Shown: positions 25,955 to 37,547, numbered from the stretch's first letter. The stretch: DNA of 64,000 bases from Streptomyces ochraceiscleroticus (GCF_000720485.1 NZ_JOAX01000009.1:62001-126000), one strand, 5' to 3'. Program-made: numbers and translations. The notes: generated from the letters alone by a model not told the origin.

Positions 25955-26605
25955 ATGAACACCACCACCATCCGCCGCGCCGCCCTGGCCCTCACCGCCG
26001 CCGTCGCACTGCCGCTCTCGCTGGCCGCCTGCTCCGGCGGTGACAGCGCCAATTCCGGCTCCTCCGACGGCAGTTCCAGCAGCGCCTCGTCGGAGAAGTC
26101 CGAGGGAAGCGGCGGAGCGAGCGCGATGAAGGGCCCGTTCGGACCCGCGTGCTCCTCCGTGCCCAAGGACGGCAAGGGCAGCTTCGACGGCATGGCCAAG
26201 GACCCCGTCGCCACCGCCGCCTCGAACAACCCCGCCCTCTCCACACTGGTCACCGCCGTGAAGAAGGCCGGCCTGGTCGACACCCTCAACAACGCGGAGA
26301 ACATCACCGTCTTCGCGCCCACCAACGACGCCTTCGACAAGATCCCCAAGGACCAGCTCAACAAGGTCCTCAACGACAAGGAGCAGCTCACCAAGATCCT
26401 GACCTACCACGTCGTCGGCCAGAAGCTCACCCCCAAGCAGTTGGAGAGCGGCTCGTACCCGACCCTGGAGAAGAGCAAGCTCACCACCTCCGGCTCCGGC
26501 ATGAACTACAAGGTCAACGACAGCGCCGAGGTGGTCTGCGGCAACGTCCCGACGGCCAACGCCACGGTCTACATCATCGACAGTGTCCTGATGCCCAAGG
26601 TGTGA
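25955..26605 (+). CDS. Fasciclin-domain surface lipoprotein (MPT70/MPT83-like)
   Basis: This 216-residue lipoprotein has a signal peptide ending in the lipobox LAAC (Cys26), a Ser/Gly-rich linker and one fasciclin (FAS1) domain. The domain contains NITVFAPTNDAFDKIP, LTYHVVGQKLTPKQL and the C-terminal ATVYIIDSVLMP, all textbook FAS1 elements. GGAGA lies before the ATG. In mycobacteria the related MPT70 and MPT83 are the main products of the SigK regulon, and here the gene follows sigK, rskA and a Mo-enzyme. It is likely an adhesive or envelope protein under SigK, probably read from the upstream promoter. Confidence 0.9.
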   Translation: MNTTTIRRAALALTAAVALPLSLAACSGGDSANSGSSDGSSSSASSEKSEGSGGASAMKGPFGPACSSVPKDGKGSFDGMAKDPVATAASNNPALSTLVTAVKKAGLVDTLNNAENITVFAPTNDAFDKIPKDQLNKVLNDKEQLTKILTYHVVGQKLTPKQLESGSYPTLEKSKLTTSGSGMNYKVNDSAEVVCGNVPTANATVYIIDSVLMPKV

Positions 26606-26666
26606 CACGCAGCCGGTAAGCCACCCTCAAGCAACTGCCGGCAACCGGCGGCAAGCGCCCGCGCCA

Positions 26667-26716
26667 CCGAGTGTCGTAGTCGACAGAGCCCACGGCCCTG
26701 CGACTACGACACTCGG
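26667..26716. terminator. Perfect 16-bp inverted repeat between convergent genes
   Basis: CCGAGTGTCGTAGTCG (26667-26682) pairs perfectly with CGACTACGACACTCGG (26701-26716) across 18 bases. It lies about 60 bases after the fasciclin stop and the same distance from the convergent folE stop, so a bidirectional terminator is likely. The stem is long and of average GC for the window, so a protein-binding site cannot be excluded. Confidence 0.65.
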
Positions 26717-26779
26717 CCGGTTGAGCGCTCCGCATGGGCGAAGCGCGTCGTCGCTGCTTCGCTGTTCCCGGGATCGGGC

Positions 26780-27433
26780 TCAGCGGTGCAGACCGGTCAG
26801 GGCGAGGAATTCGCTGCGGGAGCGGGCGTCGTCGCGCAGCGTGCCGAGGAGGGTGGAGGTGAGCGTGCTGGAGCCGGTGGCCTTCACACCGCGCAGGGTC
26901 ATGCAGGTGTGTTCGGCTTCGATGACGACCCCCACGCCCTTGGGCTCCAGGTGGGTCTGCAGCCAGTCCGCGACCTGTTTGGTGAGGCGCTCCTGTACCT
27001 GGGGGCGGCAGGCGAAGTGCTCGACGACGCGCGCCAGCTTCGACAGCCCGAGGATGCGCCGGCCGGGGAGGTAACCGACGTGGGCGGTGCCGACGAAGGG
27101 CAGCAGGTGGTGTTCGCAGACCGAGCGCAGCGGGATGCTGCGCGCCAGGACGAGTTCGTCGTAGTCCTCGTCGTTGGGAAAGGTGGTCAGCTCGAATGGG
27201 CGGGGGCTGAAGAGCTCGGCGTAGGCCCGGGCCATGCGTCCGGGAGTGCCGCGCAGGCTCTCGGAGGCGGTGCTGATGCCGAGCGCGTTGAGGAACTGTC
27301 CTGCGGCGCGCTCGGCGGCGGCCAGGTCGACGCCGTCGGTGTCATGGACGACGCGCAGCGCGGTGGCCTCGGATATCGGCGCCGTCGGGGCATCGGGCGC
27401 GAGGTGCGCCGTGGTCTGTGCGGGCTGGGACAT
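26780..27433 (-). CDS. folE: GTP cyclohydrolase I
   Basis: This enzyme of about 217 residues makes 7,8-dihydroneopterin triphosphate from GTP, the first step to folate and other pteridines. The zinc ligands are in VCEHHLLPF and in EAEHTCMTLRGV; TPGRMARAY and GLSKLARVV are also conserved. The ATG at 27433 follows GGTGAGAG at good spacing and lies just downstream of the previous gene stop. It is grouped with two small membrane proteins rather than with folP or folK, so it is probably a second, special-purpose copy, for instance for a pteridine cofactor. Confidence 0.9.
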   Translation of the reverse strand: MSQPAQTTAHLAPDAPTAPISEATALRVVHDTDGVDLAAAERAAGQFLNALGISTASESLRGTPGRMARAYAELFSPRPFELTTFPNDEDYDELVLARSIPLRSVCEHHLLPFVGTAHVGYLPGRRILGLSKLARVVEHFACRPQVQERLTKQVADWLQTHLEPKGVGVVIEAEHTCMTLRGVKATGSSTLTSTLLGTLRDDARSRSEFLALTGLHR

Positions 27434-27434
27434 G

Positions 27435-27857
27435 TCAGCTCTCACCGATGCCCAGGGCAGTGAGCAGGACCAGGACGACGGTGATCACGGCGAAGAGGCC
27501 GTGCGCGAGGACCACCGGGACCGGGAAGTACCGCTCGGCGGGTTCGGCGTCACCCGTCGTGGTGGCGGTGCGGGTGGCCCGGTAGGTGGGCAGCCAGCGG
27601 GCCAGCATCACGAAGCCGAGCAGCGCAACGGGGACCAGCAGGCCGAACGCGGTCCAGGCGAGCGCGGTCCTGTCGGTGATCGCGTAGACGATCCAGAAGA
27701 CCAGGCCGATCGCGGCCAGGGCGAAGTGCCCGAAGACGACCGGGACGGGCAGCCGGCTGCTGCCGCTGCGGACGCCGCCGCGTGAGAGCCAGGTGCCGAG
27801 CATGTAGAAGCCGCCCAGAGCGGTGATCACCCAGGTGATCAGTGCGGCGATGGTCAT
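27435..27857 (-). CDS. Small four-helix membrane protein
   Basis: This 140-residue protein is composed almost entirely of four hydrophobic segments (ALITWVITALGGFYMLGTWL; VVFGHFALAAIGLVFWIVYAI; LLVPVALLGFVMLARWL; VVLAHGLFAVITVVLVLL). Two histidines in segments 2 and 4 (FGHF and LAHG) sit in similar positions and could hold a heme or metal, which is speculative. Its last codons lie next to the folE start, so the genes are in one operon. I do not recognise a named family. Confidence 0.7.
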   Translation of the reverse strand: MTIAALITWVITALGGFYMLGTWLSRGGVRSGSSRLPVPVVFGHFALAAIGLVFWIVYAITDRTALAWTAFGLLVPVALLGFVMLARWLPTYRATRTATTTGDAEPAERYFPVPVVLAHGLFAVITVVLVLLTALGIGES

Positions 27858-27926
27858 GAGGAGATCCTTGTCCTTCAGACAGATGAGTGGGGTGGCCGCG
27901 CAGGTGCGGTCGTACGGGTGGAGGGG

Positions 27927-28472
27927 TCAGCCGGTGTGCTGGCCGGTGCGGCCGTGGGTGGGGACGAAGCCTTCGGCCTGGGTGCTCTCGTGGGCGACGC
28001 GCACCCCGTAGTGGTAGGCGAGCTTGCCGCCCAGGTAGCCCGAGAGGCCGAGGACGGCCAGGCTCACGGCGTTCAGTGCGAGCATTCCGGCGCCGACGCT
28101 GCCGGAGGGGCCGTCGCCCGCCTGCCGCCACCAGAAATTGCCGGCGTAGGCGACGGTGACCAGCAGGTTCAACGTCATGTGCAGCAGTGCCACGCGGAAC
28201 GCCCGGGTGCCCGGCGGGATCGCGAACAGGTCCAGGAACCCCACCAGCGCGGCCACGAGCGCGCCGATCACTCCCAGCGCGATCAGCCACATGGCTCCTC
28301 GTGCCAGGAAGTCCGGGTCGTGCACCAGGTGAAAGGCGATGTCGAAGACCAGGCTGCCCACCCAGGCCCCGATCGGCACCGTGACCAGGATCGGGTGGAA
28401 CGGATGTCCGTACGGGCCGGCCAGTGCGGCACTGACCGGTCGCTTGGCCTGTTGATGCAATGGTTCGGCCAT
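27927..28472 (-). CDS. DUF2231-type integral membrane protein
   Basis: This 181-residue membrane protein matches the DUF2231 pattern: an HPFHPILVTVPIGAWVGSLVFD first helix with paired His, later helices LIALGVIGALVAALVGFLDL and HMTLNLLVTVAYAGNFWW, and a C-terminal GYLGGKLAYHYGVRV. TAGGAGGTGG is an excellent ribosome-binding site. It heads the cluster with the second membrane protein and folE. DUF2231 proteins often occur near redox or copper genes. The divergent HTH gene with cysteines is its probable regulator. Confidence 0.75.
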   Translation of the reverse strand: MAEPLHQQAKRPVSAALAGPYGHPFHPILVTVPIGAWVGSLVFDIAFHLVHDPDFLARGAMWLIALGVIGALVAALVGFLDLFAIPPGTRAFRVALLHMTLNLLVTVAYAGNFWWRQAGDGPSGSVGAGMLALNAVSLAVLGLSGYLGGKLAYHYGVRVAHESTQAEGFVPTHGRTGQHTG

Positions 28473-28606
28473 GGCGGACCACCTCCTATTTCACCAACAA
28501 ATCTTGGTCTTATTCGGTCCGGCGGTCAAGCGGGCCTCGTCGGGGCTCTGCCGACAGTGCTCCACCCAAGGACTTTGGGAGTTACTGTGAAAAGGTGGCT
28601 TCTGAC

Positions 28607-29317
28607 ATGACCCAGCCGTCCTCCGCCGGTGACGCGGCGATCGAGTCCGTGAGCGTCCTCAACGAGGACTCGCGACGGCGGATGTTCGCCTTCATCCGGC
28701 GCGCCGGCCGCCCCGTCACCCGCGACGAGGCCGCCGCCAGCGTGGGCATATCGCGCAAGCTCGCCGCCTTCCACCTCGACAAACTCGTCGACGCCGGACT
28801 GCTGCGCGCCCGGTACGGCGCCCCCGGCGCCATCCGCAAGGTCGGCCGTCAGCCCAAGGTCTACGAGCCCACCGACGCCGACATCCGCGTCAGCATCCCC
28901 GACCGCCGCCACGAGCTGCTCGCCGACCTGTTCCTGCAGGCGATCGTGACCGAAGGCGAGGACGAGAGCGCCGCGGAGGCGGCCGTCCGCACGGCCCGGC
29001 AGCGCGGCCGGGAACTCGGCCAGGCCCAACGGGAGCAGACCCGCCCCGGCAGGCTGGGCGCCGAACGCGGCCTGACCGCCTGCGAGCGCATGCTCGACCA
29101 GCACGGATTTGAACCCGTCCGCGAAGGCCCTGCCGGACTACGGCTGCGCAACTGTCCGTTCCACCCCCTCGCGGCCAAGGCCCCGGACCTGGTGTGCGGC
29201 ATGAACCATGCCTTCCTCACCGGCTACCTGGAGACCATGGAGATCACCGGCGTCCAGGCCGTCCTCGCCCCCCGCCCGGGCGAATGCTGCGTCCAACTCG
29301 GCCCCGAACAGGCGTAA
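28607..29317 (+). CDS. HTH transcriptional regulator with C-terminal cysteines
   Basis: This 236-residue regulator has an N-terminal winged helix-turn-helix (DEAAASVGISRKLAAFHLDKLVDAGLL) and a C-terminal domain whose spaced cysteines (NCPFHPL, VCGMNHAFL and ECCVQ) resemble the Fe-S-binding arrangement of SufR-like ArsR/DeoR-family proteins. It may sense redox state, NO or iron. The start is uncertain: ATG 28607 is used and GTG 28595 is in frame. It diverges from the DUF2231/folE cluster and is a likely controller of it. Confidence 0.75.
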   Translation: MTQPSSAGDAAIESVSVLNEDSRRRMFAFIRRAGRPVTRDEAAASVGISRKLAAFHLDKLVDAGLLRARYGAPGAIRKVGRQPKVYEPTDADIRVSIPDRRHELLADLFLQAIVTEGEDESAAEAAVRTARQRGRELGQAQREQTRPGRLGAERGLTACERMLDQHGFEPVREGPAGLRLRNCPFHPLAAKAPDLVCGMNHAFLTGYLETMEITGVQAVLAPRPGECCVQLGPEQA

Positions 29318-29446
29318 CGGCCTCGTCCCCGGCAATCAGGCGGGACCGTTGGATTTGAGTCGATCGGTACCTCGGTGACCACCCCTGACCAGCTCGGAAC
29401 CGATCCCGATCGAGCACGGTGCGCACCCTGGTCGTAATCTGTGGCC

Positions 29447-30097
29447 ATGACTGACACCGCGAATCTGACTCCCGATGAAGCGTTCGAGCTGCTGTTGGCC
29501 GGCAATGAGCGGTTCGTCGCGGGTGCCCCGGAACACCCCAATCAGGACGCCGAGCGGCGGGCGGCGCTGGCTGCGGTCCAGCAGCCCTTCGCCGTGCTCT
29601 TCGGCTGCTCCGACTCCCGGCTGGCCGCCGAGATCATTTTCGACCGCGGCCTGGGGGATCTGTTCGTGGTGCGCACGGCGGGCCATGTGACGGGGCCGGA
29701 GGTGCTGGGAAGCATCGAGTACGGGGTGGGCGTGCTGGGATGCCCGCTGGTGGTCGTGCTGGGCCACGACGCGTGCGGCGCGGTCGCAGCCGCCCGCGGC
29801 GCGGTCGAGGAGGGAGCGACCGCGGACGGGTACGTCCGCGATGTCATCGAGCGGGTCACGCCCAGCGTGCTGGCCGCACGCGCCGCCGGCCTCACCCAGT
29901 ACGGCGAGATCATCGAAGAGCACACCAGGAACACGGTCGACCTGCTGCTGGACCGCTCCCGCGTCCTGGCCGAGCAGGTCGCGGCCGGGCGCACCGGCGT
30001 GGTCGGCCTGACCTACAGCCTGGCCGACGGCAGCGCCCGGATCGTCGCGGGCCACGGCGTGAAGGCAGCCGAGCGCCCCGACATCCAGCACGGCTGA
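29447..30097 (+). CDS. Beta-class carbonic anhydrase
   Basis: This 216-residue zinc enzyme interconverts CO2 and bicarbonate. The zinc ligands and the Asp/Arg dyad are visible: Cys54 and Asp56 in FGCSDSR, and His107 and Cys110 in LGHDACGA. GDLFVVRTAGH is another family signature. ATG 29447 is used; an in-frame GTG two codons earlier is possible. It is followed by a strong hairpin and a convergent gene, so it is probably a single-gene unit. Confidence 0.92.
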   Translation: MTDTANLTPDEAFELLLAGNERFVAGAPEHPNQDAERRAALAAVQQPFAVLFGCSDSRLAAEIIFDRGLGDLFVVRTAGHVTGPEVLGSIEYGVGVLGCPLVVVLGHDACGAVAAARGAVEEGATADGYVRDVIERVTPSVLAARAAGLTQYGEIIEEHTRNTVDLLLDRSRVLAEQVAAGRTGVVGLTYSLADGSARIVAGHGVKAAERPDIQHG

Positions 30098-30104
30098 CAG
30101 CAGT

Positions 30105-30145
30105 CGGCAGCCCTGATCACCCGGAGCCGGGGATCAGGGCTGCCG
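30105..30145. terminator. 14-bp perfect hairpin after carbonic anhydrase
   Basis: CGGCAGCCCTGATC (30105-30118) pairs with GATCAGGGCTGCCG (30132-30145) across 13 bases that can themselves pair. It sits directly after the carbonic anhydrase stop and faces a convergent gene, so a terminator is the natural reading. Confidence 0.7.
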
Positions 30146-30223
30146 TACATGCACTGGGCGCCGAGAGCCCGTCCTTGCGGCTGGTGCGGAAACGGGCCGC
30201 AGGTTCCGCAGCGCCCCGTCCGG

Positions 30224-31192
30224 TCAGGGCGTCTTGTTGCCCAGCGGTACGTCCGTGCCGGTCAGTTCCGCCCGTACGCCGTCCTTCGTCACGGAGATGT
30301 CGCGAAGCCGCAGGTCACCGGGCAGGTCATCCGGCAGTTGGGCCGAGAACTGCATCCGCTGCGCGACCTTCGGCTCCCGGACCTTCTGCAGGCCCCGGAT
30401 CAGCGATGGATCGATGCCGGTGGGCTTCAGCAGCGACGGATGCGCGACGAGCGCGTCCAGCGCCCTGCCCTGCAGCAACTGGTCCGGGCGGAGCCGCTGC
30501 TGCCCGGTCGCCTGCTGGAGGCCGCGCTCGTCCACCTTGTCGGCGGCGGGCGTGGTGAGCTGCAGGCCGCCACCCTTGCCCGGGGTGTACGTGAGCAGGC
30601 CGGGCACCACCAGCCGGGTGTCCGCCACGGTCATGGCCAGGCCGTGGTCGCCGGTGCGCTGCAGATGTGCCCGCGCCCGGATCGTGGCGTGCTTGCCGGC
30701 CACCGGCAGCTCGCCGTTGGCCAGCACGGTGTTCTTCTGAGGGCCGGGCGTCAAGTGGACCTGTGACGCGCCGACTTCGCGGTCCAGGTCGTCGAAGTCG
30801 AGGAACACCTCGCCGTGCACCCGGCTCAGGACCGCGCCCTTGACCGAGGTCGGGAGACTGCCGACGATCCGCAGGTCGTCCACCGTTGCCTTCGCCTGCG
30901 CGACGGAGACCCGCCCGGCGGGCACATCGGGGACGTTGACCTCGACGTGGTCGAGACGGCCCGTGGCGAGCTGCGCGAGGAACGGGAAGCTGTCGATGTG
31001 CACCTCGGGCTCGGCCTGCAGCTTCAGCGCTTCCTGCATCTTCTGCGCGGCCAGATTCTCGGCGTAGAGCACGGCCCAGCGGTCGCCAAGGGCGAGGAAC
31101 GCGAGCGCGATACCCAGGCCGACGACCGTCTTCGCGGCCCGCCGGGCAGTGCGCCGGCCGGTACGCCGACGCCCGGGGACCGTGTCGTCCAT
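30224..31192 (-). CDS. LmeA-like (DUF2993) phospholipid-binding protein
   Basis: This protein of about 322 residues has a basic N-terminus and one signal/anchor helix (KTVVGLGIALAFLALGDRW), then a long beta-rich DUF2993 domain with VHIDSFPFLAQLATGRLDHVEV, typical of the family. Related mycobacterial LmeA binds phosphatidylinositides and supports lipomannan maturation in the periplasm. The start is uncertain; ATG 31192 follows a GAGGG, and longer frames reach 31294. It diverges from the encapsulin gene, but no functional link is evident. Confidence 0.75.
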   Translation of the reverse strand: MDDTVPGRRRTGRRTARRAAKTVVGLGIALAFLALGDRWAVLYAENLAAQKMQEALKLQAEPEVHIDSFPFLAQLATGRLDHVEVNVPDVPAGRVSVAQAKATVDDLRIVGSLPTSVKGAVLSRVHGEVFLDFDDLDREVGASQVHLTPGPQKNTVLANGELPVAGKHATIRARAHLQRTGDHGLAMTVADTRLVVPGLLTYTPGKGGGLQLTTPAADKVDERGLQQATGQQRLRPDQLLQGRALDALVAHPSLLKPTGIDPSLIRGLQKVREPKVAQRMQFSAQLPDDLPGDLRLRDISVTKDGVRAELTGTDVPLGNKTP

Positions 31193-31368
31193 GCCCGAGC
31201 CCTCGCCGTCCCGGTCCGCGCCCTCGCGGGGAGCGCGGGCCGCCGGAATGCGTGCCGTGGAGTGGGCGGGAGGTTCGTTCGAGATCACCACCACATGCGA
31301 TCACACGACGGCGGCTACGGCCAAGTCACGTCCGGCCCACACATCAATGGCCCGTTCACCACCCCTTA

Positions 31369-31396
31369 TTGACGACCCAACAGGCCCTGTTACCGT
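31369..31396 (+). promoter_or_regulatory. Promoter with overlapping palindrome upstream of encapsulin
   Basis: TTGACG (31369-31374) and TACCGT (31391-31396) are spaced by 16 bases, as in housekeeping-type streptomycete promoters. The perfect palindrome AACAGG-C-CCTGTT (31379-31391) fills the spacer and reaches the -10, an ideal repressor position. The otherwise gene-free stretch 31193-31498 holds no other clear signal. The promoter call is by eye and unproven. Confidence 0.45.
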
Positions 31397-31498
31397 GGGC
31401 CGCGGGTAGTAAATGATCTTCACCCCGACAGTGCTCCCAGGCGGTTGCTGTCGCTCTGCTCCCGCTCTGCACCCGCTCTCAACGATGGATGCCGCTTC

Positions 31499-35208
<3,710 letters not shown>

Positions 35209-35307
35209 CGCGGCCCACGGGTCGTTGGGACCTCTGAGGGGAAAGGGCGCCACGGAATCCGGGCGAACACACGGGCGCGCCGACGGGGCTGACCGTGCGG
35301 GCGCTTC

Positions 35308-36177
35308 TCACTCCAGCCGGCCGAAGCGGTGGGCGGCCCACAGCAGCGCGCTCACGCCCAGGAGCGCCAGGGCCACGATTTCGAGTGCGGCCGGGACCTG
35401 CCAGTCGCCCCAGTGCACTGTGGTGGCGGCCGGGGCGCCGGGGACGTGCTGCGCGATGCTGCGGCGCAGTACGTCGACGGCGTACGCCAGCGGGTTGACG
35501 GCTGTCAGTTGGGCGAGCCAGCCGGGGAGGGCGGTCAGCGGGAAGAACGCTCCGGAGAGGAAGAGCAGCGGCATCAGGGCCAGGCTGAGCAGGACGTGGA
35601 AGGACTCCACGCTGCGGATTCCGATGGCCAGTGCCGCTGCCAGGGCGGTGAGGACGAACGAGGCGAGCGCCACGGTGGCGAGCAGCGAGAGCAGCAAGAC
35701 GGGATGGTAGGGCAGTCCGACGGTTCCGGCGGTGGCGAGCAGGACCGCACCTTGGACGGTGGCTTCCGTGGTGCCACCCAGGCAGCTTCCATACAGCAGG
35801 GTGGAGCGGCGTACGGGCGCCATCAGTGTTTCGCGGAGGTGGCCGCTCTCCCGGTCGGTGATCAGCCGCATGCCAACCGTCACCGCGGGGGTCTGGACGG
35901 TCATCACCAGCACGCCGGGGAAGAGGTAGGCGCGGTAGTCGCCGCCCACGGCCGTCGCGGGCACGAGGGCGGCCAGGCCCCCGCCGAGGAGCAGCAGGAA
36001 CAGCAGGGGCTGAATCAGCATCAGGGCGGTCTGGGTGGGCTGGGCGAGCATGCGCAGCAGGTCACGCAGGACGAGGGCGTGGACGGCGCGCAGTTCCCGT
36101 ACGAGCGGTCCGGGAGTGGCGGGCGGCGCCGGGACCGGCTGCCGCGGCGGCGCGGCACCTTCCGCGGAGGATGTCAC
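35308..36177 (-). CDS. ABC-2 type exporter permease (DrrB-like)
   Basis: This 289-residue permease has six hydrophobic segments, a cytoplasmic N-terminus (ALVLRDLLRMLAQPTQTALMLIQPLLFLLLLGG), a characteristic ITDRESGHLRETLMAPVRR loop and a final VNPLAYAVDVLRR. Its GTG start overlaps the stop of the ATPase gene (GTGA at 36174-36177), so the two subunits are co-translated. With the ATPase it forms a DrrAB-type small-molecule or peptide exporter. It diverges from the lasso peptide precursor and is its likely exporter. Confidence 0.85.
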   Translation of the reverse strand: MTSSAEGAAPPRQPVPAPPATPGPLVRELRAVHALVLRDLLRMLAQPTQTALMLIQPLLFLLLLGGGLAALVPATAVGGDYRAYLFPGVLVMTVQTPAVTVGMRLITDRESGHLRETLMAPVRRSTLLYGSCLGGTTEATVQGAVLLATAGTVGLPYHPVLLLSLLATVALASFVLTALAAALAIGIRSVESFHVLLSLALMPLLFLSGAFFPLTALPGWLAQLTAVNPLAYAVDVLRRSIAQHVPGAPAATTVHWGDWQVPAALEIVALALLGVSALLWAAHRFGRLE

Positions 36178-37175
36178 CGCTGTCTCCCGTCGCCGTGACC
36201 GGGCGGCGGCCCGGGGTGGGTGATGCTGCGGCCGGTGTGGTGGAAGAAGACATCGTCCAAGGTGGGTTCCGTGAGGGTGATTGCGTGCACGGGGACGCCA
36301 CGGGTGGCCAGGGCGGCGCACAGCCGGGGAATCTGCCGTGCGCCCGCCTCCACTGCGACCGTCAGGCCGTCCGGTCCTGCGGCAGGACGCAGGGCGAGGT
36401 CCTGCCGCAGAGCGGCCGCCGCCGCGGCGTCGTCAGCGGTGCGCACGCGTACCCGGTCGTCACCGATGGCGGCCTTCAGGGCCGCCGGGGTGCCGTGTGC
36501 GACGACCCGGCCGCGGTCGAGGATGGCGATGCGGTCGCAGTGCTCGGCCTCTTCCAGGTAGTGGGTGGTGACGAACACGGTGGTGCGCTGGTCGGCGCGG
36601 AGGCGCGCCAGGTGGTCCCAGACCTGGGCGCGGGCGTGCGGGTCGAGGCCGACGGTGGGTTCGTCGAGGAAGAGCACGCCGGGCTCGTGAAGCAGGGCGC
36701 GGGCGATTTCCAGGCGGCGGCGCAGCCCGCCGGAGAGGGTGCGTACGCGGTCCCGGCGGCGCGCGGTGAGCCCGGTCAGTTCCAGAAGCGTGGCGCCCCG
36801 GGCGCGGGCACGGGAGTGGGAGAGGCCGTAGAGGCGAGCGTGGAGGTAGAGGTTGCGTTCGGCGCTGAGGTCCGGGTCGACAGCGCTGTGCTGGAACAGC
36901 AGGCCGACGCCGCGCCGCACCTGTTGCGGCTGGCTGCGGATGTCGGCCCCGGCCACGCGCGCGTGCCCCGAGGTGGGGCGGGCCAGGGCACAGAGCATCG
37001 CGATGGTGGTGGTCTTGCCGGCACCGTTGGGGCCGAGGAAGGCGAACGTTTCCCCGGGGTGTACGTGGAGATCGACTCCGCGGACCGCCTCGGCGCCGGG
37101 GTAACGCTTAGTCAGGCCATGGGCATAGATCGCGTATTCGTCGACGTCGCCGGCGTGGCGGCCGGTGCCGGTCAC
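36174..37175 (-). CDS. ABC exporter ATPase (DrrA-like)
   Basis: This 333-residue ABC ATPase has Walker A GPNGAGKTT, the signature LSGGLRRRLEIARAL, Walker B LFLDEPTVGLDP and the H-loop VTTHYLEEAEHCD, all intact, plus a C-terminal DUF4162-like extension typical of DrrA-type exporters. The start is GTG at 37175. It is the first gene of the divergent two-gene unit facing the lasso peptide precursor, with fewer than 200 bases between. Export and immunity for the lasso peptide is the likeliest job, although no dedicated experiment-type evidence can be seen. Confidence 0.87.
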   Translation of the reverse strand: MTGTGRHAGDVDEYAIYAHGLTKRYPGAEAVRGVDLHVHPGETFAFLGPNGAGKTTTIAMLCALARPTSGHARVAGADIRSQPQQVRRGVGLLFQHSAVDPDLSAERNLYLHARLYGLSHSRARARGATLLELTGLTARRRDRVRTLSGGLRRRLEIARALLHEPGVLFLDEPTVGLDPHARAQVWDHLARLRADQRTTVFVTTHYLEEAEHCDRIAILDRGRVVAHGTPAALKAAIGDDRVRVRTADDAAAAAALRQDLALRPAAGPDGLTVAVEAGARQIPRLCAALATRGVPVHAITLTEPTLDDVFFHHTGRSITHPGPPPGHGDGRQR

Positions 37176-37251
37176 CGCCGGGCTCCCGGCGTACGGGCGG
37201 TGTGCGACGGCCGGCCGTTCCCCGCTCCCGGGCTCACCTGGTCGCTTCCTT

Positions 37252-37308
37252 TTGACGTGGCACGCTCCACCCCGCAGGCTAGGGAAATAGAGGGGGAAAC
37301 CACTCTAT
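37252..37308 (+). promoter_or_regulatory. Lasso cluster promoter with downstream palindrome
   Basis: TTGACG (37252-37257) and CAGGCT (37275-37280) are 17 bases apart. The inverted repeat ATAGAGGGG-GAAA-CCACTCTAT (37287-37308, 8 of 9 pairs) covers the expected start site, where a regulator could block or shape transcription toward the precursor peptide. It is also close to the divergent exporter start. Confidence 0.45.
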
Positions 37309-37363
37309 ATGTCGCATACCGCCCCAGCGGCAGCGACCCGAGAGCAGAAGGAAAGTGACGACA

Positions 37364-37477
37364 ATGCGCCTGCGTTACACGCCTCCGAAAGTCGTCCGAA
37401 TCGGACGAGTCGAGAAGTTGACCGGGCAACTGCGGCGGGGTACCCCCGACGTGCTCGGCCACGGCAACCTGGCCTGA
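37364..37477 (+). CDS. Lasso peptide precursor (37 residues)
   Basis: This 37-residue peptide is encoded from ATG 37364, with AGAAGGAAAG as ribosome-binding site. The leader contains Tyr5-Thr-Pro-Pro and a later Gly and Thr, matching the actinobacterial lasso leader pattern Y-x2-P-x-L-x3-G-x5-T recognised by PqqD-like proteins. Thr20 fits the conserved penultimate leader Thr, so the core is predicted as QLRRGTPDVLGHGNLA. A Gln1-Asp8 isopeptide bond would give an eight-residue ring and an eight-residue tail. If cleavage were one residue earlier, Gly would start a nine-residue ring. The G-[ST]-P-D-x-L-G stretch resembles lagmysin-type cores as I recall them. Synthetase, leader-binding protein and protease genes follow in order. 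Confidence 0.88.
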   Translation: MRLRYTPPKVVRIGRVEKLTGQLRRGTPDVLGHGNLA

Positions 37478-37485
37478 CCGATACC

Positions 37486-37522
37486 AGTACGGGGCGGAGC
37501 CGAGGCGGCTCCGCCCCGTACT
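37486..37522 (+). terminator. Perfect 17-bp hairpin between precursor and synthetase
   Basis: AGTACGGGGCGGAGCCG, a 3-base loop AGG and CGGCTCCGCCCCGTACT form a perfect stem 9 bases after the precursor stop and 25 bases before the synthetase start. As in other lasso operons it may partly stop transcription and protect the precursor mRNA, giving much more precursor than enzyme. Confidence 0.75.
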
Positions 37523-37547
37523 GCGGTACGACACCCCGGAGAGAGTG

